Origin: Saccharopolyspora aridisoli
GTDB lineage: Bacteria; Actinomycetota; Actinomycetes; Mycobacteriales; Pseudonocardiaceae
Length of the DNA stretch: 64,000 nt
Assembly (NCBI RefSeq): GCF_004348445.1
Contig: NZ_SMKV01000003.1
Coordinates: 218,213-282,212, forward strand
Direction: 5' to 3'
The notes beneath the pieces were generated by a model. The model was not told the origin of the DNA. It saw only the letters and a program-made list of their open reading frames with translations, and did no database searches. This document shows, piece by piece, positions 18,450 to 26,182 of this stretch (the first letter of the stretch is position 1; each line of letters begins with the position of its first letter). The position numbers and the translations under genes were made by a program.

Positions 18450-19442
18450 TCAGCGGGAGGAGCTGCCGCGCGCGACCAGGTGGGCGGAGAGCGTCGTGGT
18501 GGAGGTTTCCTCGCGGTCGCCCGAGATGCGGTCGAGCAGGAGGCGGGCCGCCAGCGCACCGATGTCGTAGGCGGGCTGGGCGACGACCGACAGCGGAGGG
18601 TCGAGCAACGTGGTCCACGGAGCGTCGTCGAAGGCGACGACTCCGACGTCGCGGCCCGGCTTGAGCTTCAGCGCCGCTAACGCTTCCAGCACACCGACGG
18701 CCATCGCGCTGTTGCCCACCAGCACCGCGTCCGGCGGATTGTTCTGCCTGAGCAGCGCGTGCGCGGCCTGCTGCGCGCCGTCGGCCTTGAACTTCGACCG
18801 CCGCACCAGCGAGGTGGAGCTGGGCAGCTTCACCGCGCGCAGCCCGTCGCGGTAGCCGGCCAGCCGGTCGTCGGCCGTGGGCACCCCGCTGGGACCGGTG
18901 AGGCAGCCGATGCGGCTGTAGCCCTGCCCGGCCAGGTGCAGCGTCGCGTGCTTGGCCGCCATCCGGTTGTCGACCAGCACCGTGTCGCTCGCGCGGTCCG
19001 GAAGCGGCCGGTCCACTGCCACCACCGGCGTGCTGTGCCTGGCCAGCAGCTCGGCCGTGCCCGAGCTGCCGGTGGGCGAGAGCAGCACCCCGGCGACGCG
19101 CTCCTGCAGCGCGACGTCGACGTACTCGCGCTCCTTGTCCGGGGCGTCGTCGGAGTTGCACAGCACCAGCGAGTACCCGGCCTCGTGGGCGACGTCCTCG
19201 ACGCCTCGTGCGATCGCGGTGAAGAACGGGTTCTCCACGTCGGAGATGATCAACGCGAGCACTGCGGTCTCCTGTTTCCGCAGGTTGCGGGCGGGGCCGT
19301 TGGGCCGGTACCCGAGCTCTTCGGCTGCGGCGAGCACTCTCCCGGCGAGTTCCGGATCAACCGTCGCCTTGCCGTTGAGCGCCCGGGAGACGGTGGCCGT
19401 GGACACCCCCGCGCGGGTCGCCACGTCGCTGATCGTCGCCAC
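18450..19442 (-). CDS. LacI-family repressor of the sugar locus
   Basis: The 330-aa regulator begins with the LacI helix-turn-helix (TISDVATRAGVSTATVSRAL) followed by the hinge-helix region LGYRPNGPARNLR. A periplasmic-binding-like effector domain follows (ALIISDVENPFF and VVAFDDAPWTTLLDPPLSVV). I chose the GTG at 19442 because it gives the usual first residues and has GGGAGGAAG just upstream on the coding strand; a GTG five codons earlier is also open. It is divergent from the isomerase operon. The identical operators at 11836 and 19520 make it the likely repressor of both the importer and the catabolic genes, with autoregulation possible. The inducer is probably the imported sugar or a phosphorylated product. 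Confidence 0.93.
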   Translation of the reverse strand: MATISDVATRAGVSTATVSRALNGKATVDPELAGRVLAAAEELGYRPNGPARNLRKQETAVLALIISDVENPFFTAIARGVEDVAHEAGYSLVLCNSDDAPDKEREYVDVALQERVAGVLLSPTGSSGTAELLARHSTPVVAVDRPLPDRASDTVLVDNRMAAKHATLHLAGQGYSRIGCLTGPSGVPTADDRLAGYRDGLRAVKLPSSTSLVRRSKFKADGAQQAAHALLRQNNPPDAVLVGNSAMAVGVLEALAALKLKPGRDVGVVAFDDAPWTTLLDPPLSVVAQPAYDIGALAARLLLDRISGDREETSTTTLSAHLVARGSSSR

Positions 19443-19487
19443 GACTTCCTCCCTCACCGCTGGGCGAGTGACGGTGGGCCACCCGCC

Positions 19488-19517
19488 TTGACAGCCTGTA
19501 TTACGCCAGAATAGCGT
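19488..19517 (+). promoter_or_regulatory. Promoter of the isomerase-kinase operon
   Basis: TTGACA (19488-19493), an 18-base spacer and TAGCGT (19512-19517): the same hexamers and spacing as the importer promoter at 11804-11833. Confidence 0.82.
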
Positions 19518-19519
19518 CC

Positions 19520-19535
19520 GAGAAAACGATTGCTC
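19520..19535 (+). promoter_or_regulatory. LacI-family operator, site 2
   Basis: GAGAAAACGATTGCTC is the exact reverse complement of site 1. It sits at the same distance, two bases, after the -10 box. It lies in the intergenic region between lacI and the isomerase gene. Confidence 0.82.
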
Positions 19536-19635
19536 GCGCTGGTTCGCAAGGTCTTCCAGGCGATTCGGCCGAGAATCCGCGCACCGCCGGTTCAGCAGCA
19601 GTCAACGCCGTCTGTGAAGCGAACTTGGAGGAACT

Positions 19636-21060
19636 GTGGCTCGCATCGGTGTCGTCAGCATCTCGGACGGGCGTGGTCACGTGCACGCCCGCAACGCCGA
19701 GTTCATCCAGTCCAAACAGGACGCTCTGGTCGCCTCGCTGCGCGCGGCCGGCCACGAGGTCGTCGTCGGCGCCGATCTGGTCGCCACCAACTCCCTGGCC
19801 GTCTCCGTCGCCCGCGAGGTCGCGGCGGCCGACGTGGACGTCACCGTCCTCTACTACGCGGTCTGGTCGTTCCCGCACTTCACGATGCTGGCCGCGGACG
19901 CCACCCGCAGCCCGCTGGTGCTGGTGGCCAGCACCGACCCCACCGAGCCCGGCTTGGTCGGGATGCTCGCCGCAGGTGGCGCGCTGGACCAGATCGGCCG
20001 CAGTCACACCCGTGCCTGGGGAGCCCCTGACGACGCCGACCTGGCAACCAAGATCGGTGTGCACGCGCAGGCGTCGGCCGCGGTGAGCTCGCTGCACGGC
20101 TCCACCTTCGGCCGCTTCGGCGGACGCCCGATGGGCATGAACACCGCCGTGGCCAACACCGACCAGTGGATGCGCAAGTTCGGAGTCGACGTCGAGGAGA
20201 TCGACCAGTACGAGCTGGTGCTGCGCGCCGAGCAGGCCGACGGTGCCGAAGCGAAGAAGGCCCGCGAGTGGATCGAGCAGCACGCCGCCGGGGTGCACTA
20301 CGACGGTGACAAGCTGACCCCTGAGCTCCTCGAACGACAGATCCGCTCCTACCTGGCCATTCGCGACATCATCGACGAGCGGAACCTGGACTTCTCCGGG
20401 ATCAAGGCGCAGCCCGAGCTGACCGAGAACTTCGCGACGATGGACGTCACCGAGGCGTTCCTCAACGACCCCTACGACTGGAACGGCCCCAAGCAGCCGC
20501 ACGTGTGCGCCACCGAAGCCGACATGGACGGCGCGCTGACGATGCAGCTGTTCAAGGCCATCTCCGGCACTCCGGTGCTGTTCGCCGACGTCCGGCACTA
20601 CCACGCCGACCGCGACATCTGGGACTTGTGCAACTCCGGCCAGCACGCCACCTGGTACGCCGCGCGCAGCGACGACCCGGCCGAGAACCTCTCGAAGGTC
20701 AACTTCTACCCGGAGGTGTTCTTCTTCCCCGCGGGTGGAGCCTCGGTGCAGCACATCGCGGCCCCGGGAGAGATGACCCTCGGCCGTCTGACCAGGGAAG
20801 ACGGCGAGTACCGCCTCCAGCTGATGCTCGGCGAGTTCGAGGACTACGGCGAGGCGACGAACAAGGCGCTCGTCGACCAGTCCACACCGGAGTGGCCGCA
20901 CGCGTTCGCGCGGCTGGACGCGCCGGGCGAGGTGTTCCTGTCGAAGTTCGGGGCGAACCACATCCACGCCGTGCCCGGTGATCACCGAGCCGCGCTGCGC
21001 GCTGTGGCCGAACAGCTGGACATCCGCCTGGACGAGTGGAGCCGGGGGTCGGGGTCGTGA
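19636..21060 (+). CDS. L-fucose/D-arabinose-type isomerase
   Basis: The 474-aa protein belongs to the L-fucose/L-arabinose isomerase superfamily, Mn-dependent aldose-ketose isomerases. Likely metal ligands are Glu294 (ATEADMDGA), Asp318 (LFADVRHY) and His442 (GANHIHAVPGDH). The 24-residue spacing between Glu and Asp equals that of E. coli FucI (Glu337/Asp361, from memory). It is about 115 residues shorter than FucI, as in many actinobacterial members. L-fucose and D-arabinose share the stereochemistry such enzymes read, so D-arabinose to D-ribulose is plausible. GGAGG precedes the GTG at 19636. The kinase start overlaps its stop. Its promoter carries a LacI operator. Confidence 0.85.
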   Translation: MARIGVVSISDGRGHVHARNAEFIQSKQDALVASLRAAGHEVVVGADLVATNSLAVSVAREVAAADVDVTVLYYAVWSFPHFTMLAADATRSPLVLVASTDPTEPGLVGMLAAGGALDQIGRSHTRAWGAPDDADLATKIGVHAQASAAVSSLHGSTFGRFGGRPMGMNTAVANTDQWMRKFGVDVEEIDQYELVLRAEQADGAEAKKAREWIEQHAAGVHYDGDKLTPELLERQIRSYLAIRDIIDERNLDFSGIKAQPELTENFATMDVTEAFLNDPYDWNGPKQPHVCATEADMDGALTMQLFKAISGTPVLFADVRHYHADRDIWDLCNSGQHATWYAARSDDPAENLSKVNFYPEVFFFPAGGASVQHIAAPGEMTLGRLTREDGEYRLQLMLGEFEDYGEATNKALVDQSTPEWPHAFARLDAPGEVFLSKFGANHIHAVPGDHRAALRAVAEQLDIRLDEWSRGSGS

Positions 21061-22589
21061 GTGCTGGAGCCGGTGCGGACCGGCTTCAGCACTCACAGGC
21101 GGTCCTGCTCGGCATCGACATCGGCACCTCCAGCTCGAAGGGGGTGCTGGTCGACGCCACGGGCAAGATCATCGCGCGTGCGAGCCGACCGCACCAGACC
21201 TCGCACCCGCATCCCGGTTGGGTGGAGCACGACGCGGAATCGGTGTGGTGGGCGGATTTCCTGGAGCTGACCAGGGAACTGCTGCCCGCCGCCCAGGGCT
21301 GCGAGATCGCGGGGTTGGGCGTCAGCGGCATCGGACCGGTGCTGCTGCCCGCCGACGGCAACGGAGAACCGCTGCGCCCAGCGATCCTCTACGGCGTCGA
21401 CACCCGCGCCACCGACGAGATCGACGAGCTCACCGCCGAACTCGGCGCTGAGGAGGTCCTGCGGCGCGGCGGTTCGGCGCTGTCCAGCCAGGCGGTGGGG
21501 CCGAAGATCCGGTGGCTGGCCAAGCAGGAGCCCGAGGTCTACCGGCGCACCGAGATGCTGCTGATGTGCAGCTCCTACCTGGTGCACCGGCTGACGGGGC
21601 GGTACGTGCTCGACCACCACTCGGCCAGCCAGTGCGACCCGATCTACGACCTGCGGGCGCGGGACTGGTCCGCGGACTGGGCCGCTCGCGTCGCGCCGGA
21701 CCTGCCTCTGCCGGAGCTGGCCTGGCCGACCGAGGTCGTCGGCCGCGTCGGGGCGGAGGCAGCGGCCGAAACCGGTCTGCCGGAAGGACTGCCGGTCACG
21801 GCGGGCACGGTCGACGCGTGGGCCGAGGCGACCAGCGTCGGCGTGCGCGCTCCAGGTGACGTGATGCTGATGTACGGGACCACGATGTTCTTCGTCGAGG
21901 TCCTCGACGAGGTCAGGCCGCACCCGGCGCTGTGGGGCACCTGCGGCGCCTTCCCCGACACCTACACGCTGGCCGCCGGGATGGCGACCTCCGGTGCGGT
22001 CACCGACTGGCTGCGCGGGCTCGTCGACGGCGACTTCGCGCAACTCGTCTCGGAGGCCGCGTCGGTCCCGGCGGGCTCGCGGGGGCTGTTGCTGCTGCCG
22101 TACTTCGCCGGTGAGCGCACGCCGATCTTCGACCCGTCGGCGCGCGGCGTGCTCGCCGGGCTGACCTTGGATCACGGTCGTGCCGAGCTGTACCGGGCGG
22201 CGTTGGAGGGGATCTCCTTCGGCGTCCGGCACAACCTGGAAGCGATGGGGGAGGCGGGTGGTTCCGCGCACCGGTTGGTCGCGGTCGGTGGTGGCACGCA
22301 GGGCGGGCTGTGGACGCAGATCGTCTCCGACATCACCGGCAAGGAGCAGCAGATCCCCGCCGAGACGGTCGGTGCCGCCTACGGGAACGCCCTGCTCGCC
22401 GGCGTCGGCACCGGCACCGCAGTGGATCCGGACGCCTGGAACCCGGTCGTGGACACCGTGCGACCCAACCCGGACAACACCGAGCGCTACGAGAACTACT
22501 ACCGCCACTACCGCGACCTCTACGACTCAACGACCCGAATCGCCCACTTCCTAGCCGCAGAACAACACGCGGCCGACCAAACCCCCTGA
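21057..22589 (+). CDS. FGGY-family carbohydrate kinase (ribulo/xylulokinase-like)
   Basis: The 510-aa ASKHA-fold kinase has the N-terminal phosphate motif GIDIGTSSSKGVLVD, the catalytic-base region TAGTVDAWAEA, the adenosine motif VAVGGGTQGGLWTQIVSDI, and the C-terminal AAYGNALLAGVG. FGGY enzymes phosphorylate ketopentoses, polyols or glycerol. Its coupling to the isomerase (GTG at 21057 overlapping the TGA) implies it acts on the ketose that enzyme makes, such as D-ribulose. The product would enter the pentose phosphate pathway. No class II aldolase of the fuculose type lies nearby, which argues against an L-fucose pathway here. A GTG at 21036 is also open but less likely. Confidence 0.88.
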   Translation: MSAGAGADRLQHSQAVLLGIDIGTSSSKGVLVDATGKIIARASRPHQTSHPHPGWVEHDAESVWWADFLELTRELLPAAQGCEIAGLGVSGIGPVLLPADGNGEPLRPAILYGVDTRATDEIDELTAELGAEEVLRRGGSALSSQAVGPKIRWLAKQEPEVYRRTEMLLMCSSYLVHRLTGRYVLDHHSASQCDPIYDLRARDWSADWAARVAPDLPLPELAWPTEVVGRVGAEAAAETGLPEGLPVTAGTVDAWAEATSVGVRAPGDVMLMYGTTMFFVEVLDEVRPHPALWGTCGAFPDTYTLAAGMATSGAVTDWLRGLVDGDFAQLVSEAASVPAGSRGLLLLPYFAGERTPIFDPSARGVLAGLTLDHGRAELYRAALEGISFGVRHNLEAMGEAGGSAHRLVAVGGGTQGGLWTQIVSDITGKEQQIPAETVGAAYGNALLAGVGTGTAVDPDAWNPVVDTVRPNPDNTERYENYYRHYRDLYDSTTRIAHFLAAEQHAADQTP

Positions 22590-22851
22590 CCCGAACCCGA
22601 GCCGCCCCGGCCCGGCCCCGAATCCGGCTCGGCCCCCGGTCCCGATCCCGGCCGGTCTCGGTCCCGACCGCTTGCTCCCGGTGTCGGTTCCGAATGCGTG
22701 CGGACCCGGAACACCGCCGTGATCGGGTTCCTGGATGCGGCCGTAGCCGGGGTTCTGAATGCGGCGGTTCTCGCGGTTGGGGGTGGGGGGTGCGCGATCT
22801 TGTTAAGCTCACTCCTCCTGGTTGACGGGGTGTGAGACGTAGGAGGTCGCG
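22590..22851. other. Low-complexity intergenic stretch
   Basis: This gap is dominated by degenerate runs of CCCGGTCCCGA and CCGAATCCGGC type up to about 22690, then GGTTCTGAATGCGG-like repeats. It ends with a ribosome site AGGAGG for the next gene. I see no coding capacity with normal codon bias and no clear hairpin terminator. Confidence 0.55.
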
Positions 22852-23775
22852 GTGGCACGGCGTGTTCTCGCGGCCGGGTTGGCGCTGGTCGCGCTGGTGG
22901 TTGCCAGCTGTTCGCGGCCTGAGGCCGGTCTCGCGCCCGTTGCGCCGGTGCGGGACCTCGGTGCGCACGAGGTGGTCCGGCACCAGGTCTACGCCCAGCG
23001 CGACACCGGGGCGCTGCGCTTGGACCTGTACCTCCCGCCGCGCGCGGCCCTCGCGACGCCGCTTGTGGTCTACGTGCACGGCGGCGGCTGGGACGCGGGC
23101 GTCCGCGCCCTAGACACCGATCCGTCCGCTCCGGAATCCCTAGCGGCGCGGCGTCTTCTGGAGCGCGGCTACGCCGTGGCCACGGTGGACTACCGGTTGA
23201 CCGGGGTCGCGCAGTCGCCGGCGCAGTTCGTCGACGTCGCCGATGCGGTGCGCTGGTTGCAGGAGAACTCCTCGCGGTGGGGGCTCGACCGGAACCGGGT
23301 GGGTCTGTGGGGAGCTTCGGCAGGGGGACACCTGGTCTCGCAGCTCGGGGCGGTCGCCGGGGACCCGGCCGAGCCGGGTGGTGGGCTCACCGGGATCCGG
23401 GCGGTCGTCGACTGGTTCGGTCCCAGCGATCTCAGCGCCGAGGCGCAGCACGAGCATCCGCAGCTGCAGGACTACGCGCGCCGCGCGATCACCGGGTTGC
23501 TCGGCTGCATGCCGGTCGACTGCCCCGACGTCGCCGACGCGGCCAGCCCCGGCCGCAACATCTCCGGCGATGAGCCGCCGTTCCTGATCCAGCAGGGCAC
23601 CGCCGACTCGCTGGTGCCGCTGGACCAGAGCCTCGACTTCGCCGCGGCGCTGCGCAGCCGTGGCGTCACCGCCGAGATGCACCCCTACCAGGGCCTCGAC
23701 CACGGCTTCGGCAAAGGCCCGCAGACCACGCTCATCGTCGACACCCTCGACGCCTTCGTGCGCACGCACGTGTAG
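22852..23775 (+). CDS. Alpha/beta-hydrolase lipoprotein (esterase-like)
   Basis: The 307-aa protein has a lipoprotein signal with lipobox VASC (Cys20). The mature part is an alpha/beta hydrolase of the esterase/lipase group: oxyanion motif HGGGW, nucleophile elbow GASAGG, acid residue in GTADSLVP and catalytic His in LDHGFG. It resembles feruloyl/acetyl-esterase and peptidase-like members that act outside the cell. AGGAGG precedes the GTG at 22852. It follows the sugar kinase on the same strand after 262 bases, so it may belong functionally to the sugar locus, perhaps removing acyl groups from a polysaccharide. That link is inference. Confidence 0.83.
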   Translation: MARRVLAAGLALVALVVASCSRPEAGLAPVAPVRDLGAHEVVRHQVYAQRDTGALRLDLYLPPRAALATPLVVYVHGGGWDAGVRALDTDPSAPESLAARRLLERGYAVATVDYRLTGVAQSPAQFVDVADAVRWLQENSSRWGLDRNRVGLWGASAGGHLVSQLGAVAGDPAEPGGGLTGIRAVVDWFGPSDLSAEAQHEHPQLQDYARRAITGLLGCMPVDCPDVADAASPGRNISGDEPPFLIQQGTADSLVPLDQSLDFAAALRSRGVTAEMHPYQGLDHGFGKGPQTTLIVDTLDAFVRTHV

Positions 23776-23778
23776 TCA

Positions 23779-23839
23779 GCGGGCAGTTCTTGGTGGGAAG
23801 CGGTATTGATCATGTCCGGTTCGGACCAGAACTGCCCGC
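23779..23839. terminator. Large inverted repeat between convergent genes (small element, copy 1)
   Basis: GCGGGCAGTTCT (23779-23790) pairs perfectly with AGAACTGCCCGC (23828-23839) around a 37-base loop containing GGTTCGGACCAGAAC. The same words recur at 48681-48750 between another convergent gene pair. It probably acts as a bidirectional terminator. Confidence 0.65.
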
Positions 23840-23854
23840 ACAGCGGCGAGGGCC

Positions 23855-24790
23855 TCAGTTCTGGGTGACGTCGGCTCCGTTGAGGGACACGTCGTCCTCC
23901 CGGCGGATCTCCGCGATGTCGCCCGAGCCCGCGGTCTCGGCGAGGGGCTGGACCGAGTTGCGGAACGTCTCCAGGGCGTCGAGCTCCCGCCGCCGGGCTG
24001 AGACGAAGCGCTGCAAGTGGGTGCTGGAGAGGTTGACCGCGTCCACCGCGTTGGAGGCCGCGCGCTGCGAGCGGACGGCCTGGCTGCGGACCTGCTCGAT
24101 GTCCTCGGCGAGGGTGCGTTCGGTCGAGGCGAACATCGCCGCCGCAGCCAGCACCGCGAAACCCGTGGGGCCGCACAGGAAGACCCGCTTGCCCAGCAGC
24201 CACGACAGCAGCTGCGGGTCGGTGTCCAGCGCCGCGACGACGGCGGCGTCGGACGGCACGAACATGATCGAGCCGTAGATCGCGTCAGCCCAGCGCTGAT
24301 AGCCCTTGCTCGCCAGCTCGTTCGCGCGGGAGCGGATGTTGCGCACGTGCACCCGCAGGGCGTCGGCGCGCTCCTCGGCGTTGTCGGTCTCCATCGCCTC
24401 CGCCCACACCGCGAGGCTGGCCTTGGAGTCCACCGGAACCTGCCGTCCACCGCCGACTTCGAGCACCATGTCCGGGCGTGCCGCGCCGCCGCCTGCCAGG
24501 TCGGTCTGCAGCGTGAAGTGGATGCCCTCCCGCAGTCCCAGCGACCGCGCCGTCTCCACCAGGACCTGTTCACCCAGCTCACCGCGGCCGGTGATCGAGG
24601 CGAACGCTACCTCGTAGCGGCGCAGAGCCGCCTGCTGCGCGGTGCTGCGGGCCCGCTCGGCCTCGACCATCCGCATCGCCTCGTCGGCGCGGCGCGCGCT
24701 GTCGCCGTAGAGCCGCCAGATCAGCAACAACGCCGCCGCGACCAGCAGGATCAGCACGACGACGAACCCGACCAGAACCCCAGTTCCCAC
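23855..24790 (-). CDS. rmuC: DNA recombination protein RmuC
   Basis: The 311-aa protein has one N-terminal membrane helix (VLVGFVVVLILLVAAALLLIW), a short coiled coil, then the RmuC core. Recognisable blocks are GRGELGEQVL, a segment ending VPVDSKASLAVWAEA with the nuclease-like acidic residue, and AAAAMFASTERTLAEDIEQV. RmuC limits inversions and short inverted-repeat rearrangements in E. coli and has a restriction-nuclease-like fold; its biochemical role is poorly known. I favour the GTG at 24790, preceded by GGAGG, over the ATG at 24823. It is divergent from sbcD, another gene that deals with inverted repeats and hairpins. Confidence 0.85.
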   Translation of the reverse strand: MGTGVLVGFVVVLILLVAAALLLIWRLYGDSARRADEAMRMVEAERARSTAQQAALRRYEVAFASITGRGELGEQVLVETARSLGLREGIHFTLQTDLAGGGAARPDMVLEVGGGRQVPVDSKASLAVWAEAMETDNAEERADALRVHVRNIRSRANELASKGYQRWADAIYGSIMFVPSDAAVVAALDTDPQLLSWLLGKRVFLCGPTGFAVLAAAAMFASTERTLAEDIEQVRSQAVRSQRAASNAVDAVNLSSTHLQRFVSARRRELDALETFRNSVQPLAETAGSGDIAEIRREDDVSLNGADVTQN

Positions 24791-24984
24791 ACGACCTCCA
24801 TCCCGAGCGAGCGGACTCCGCAATCATCCAGCAAGCAGCCGACAAGATCACCCCGGCACGCAGGCACTTCGAACTGCCCGCGAGAACGGGTGCGGTTGGT
24901 GATCACGGGATCACGCTTCGGGGTGGGGGTGTGCGACACGCCGAAGTGGCCTGGGGGGTCGAGCGGCGTTGATCGGGGCGCCGC

Positions 24985-24990
24985 TAGCTT
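24985..24990 (+). promoter_or_regulatory. TAnnnT box placed for a leaderless sbcD transcript
   Basis: TAGCTT lies 7 nt before the sbcD ATG at 24998. No ribosome site is present. Confidence 0.55.
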
Positions 24991-24997
24991 GGGTGCC

Positions 24998-26182
24998 ATG
25001 CGGGTACTGCACACCTCGGACTGGCACGTGGGCCGGACGTTCCACGGCCGTGACCTGCTCGGAGATCAAGAATCCGTGCTCGGCGGACTGGCCGAGCTGG
25101 TGACCGAGGAGCAGGTCGACGTCGTGGTGGTCGCCGGTGATCTCTACGACCGGGCGGTTCCCTCCGGCGAGGCGGTGCAGACCTGCGTGCGCGTGCTCTC
25201 GCGCATCCGCGAGACCGGCGCGCAGTTGGTGATCACCTCCGGCAACCACGACTCCGCGCCCCGGGTCGGCGCGTTCGCCGAGTTCGCCGCCGCGGGCGGC
25301 CTTCACCTGCGCACCCGCATCGACCGGCTGCACGAGCCGGTGCTGATCGACGACGAGCACGGCCCGGTCGCCTTCTACGGCATCCCGTACCTCGAACCCG
25401 ACCCCGCCAAGCACGCTCTCAAGGTCAGCGCCGACGCGCCCGGCGCGAGCGCCGAGGTCGAGGGTCGCGGCCACACCGCGGTTCTCACCGAGGCGATGAA
25501 CCGCATCCGAGCCGACCTCGCCGACCGTCCACAAGGGACTCGGTCACTGGTGCTGGCGCACGCCTTCGTCACCGGAGGCGAGGGCAGCGAGTCGGAGCGC
25601 ACCATCGCCGTCGGCGGCGTCGAACAGGTACCGGGCACGGTGTTCGACGGCGTCGACTACGTCGCGCTCGGCCACCTGCACGGGCCGCAGGCCCTCGACG
25701 AGCACCTGCGCTACTCGGGAAGTCCGCTGGCCTACTCGTTCTCCGAGGCCAGGCACCACAAGTCGGTGTGGCTGGTCGACCTCGGCGCCGACGGGCTCAC
25801 CGAGGTGCGCCGCCGCGAGCTGCCGGTCCCGCGCCGGTTGGCCACCATCGAGGGCGAGCTCGACGACCTGCTGGCCGACCCCGAGCACAGCGAGGTCGAG
25901 GACTGCTACGTCTCCGCGACGCTGACCGACGAGGTCCGCCCGCTGGAGGCCATGCGCCGCCTGCAGGAACGCTTCCCCCACGCGGTGCACCTGGAGTGGC
26001 GGCCGGCTGCGGGCAAGGCCACCGCCCCGCTGCGCTACGCCGAGATCGTCCGGGGCCGCGACGACAACTCGCTGGCCGCCCGGTTCGTCGAGGACTGCAG
26101 GGGAGCCGAACCCAACGATTCCGAGCGCGCGCTGCTCGACCAGGCGCTGCACGCGGTCACCACCGCCGAGGGGGCCGAATGA
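24998..26182 (+). CDS. sbcD: Exonuclease subunit SbcD
   Basis: This 394-aa Mre11-type phosphoesterase shows the metal-binding motifs TSDWHVGR, VVVAGDLYDR, ITSGNHDS and, after the linker, ALGHLHGPQ. With SbcC it forms the SbcCD nuclease that cuts DNA hairpins and protein-blocked ends. I start it at the ATG at 24998, which gives the family start MRVLHTSDWH; the open frame runs far upstream without meaning. Its stop overlaps the sbcC start (ATGA), so the two subunits are translationally coupled. Confidence 0.95.
   Translation: MRVLHTSDWHVGRTFHGRDLLGDQESVLGGLAELVTEEQVDVVVVAGDLYDRAVPSGEAVQTCVRVLSRIRETGAQLVITSGNHDSAPRVGAFAEFAAAGGLHLRTRIDRLHEPVLIDDEHGPVAFYGIPYLEPDPAKHALKVSADAPGASAEVEGRGHTAVLTEAMNRIRADLADRPQGTRSLVLAHAFVTGGEGSESERTIAVGGVEQVPGTVFDGVDYVALGHLHGPQALDEHLRYSGSPLAYSFSEARHHKSVWLVDLGADGLTEVRRRELPVPRRLATIEGELDDLLADPEHSEVEDCYVSATLTDEVRPLEAMRRLQERFPHAVHLEWRPAAGKATAPLRYAEIVRGRDDNSLAARFVEDCRGAEPNDSERALLDQALHAVTTAEGAE

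Noticed and set aside
19636..22589. L-fucose degradation operon
   Set aside because: No fuculose-phosphate aldolase is nearby, and the linked GH172-like protein points to a furanoside pentose; kept only as an alternative.
22590..22720. Possible repeat array in the kinase-esterase gap
   Set aside because: The CCCGG/CCGAT runs are irregular, with no fixed unit length; this is simple high-G+C sequence.
24017..24997. Long in-frame extension upstream of sbcD
   Set aside because: It overlaps rmuC on the other strand and shows no similarity; the family start MRVLHTSDWH fixes the ATG at 24998.
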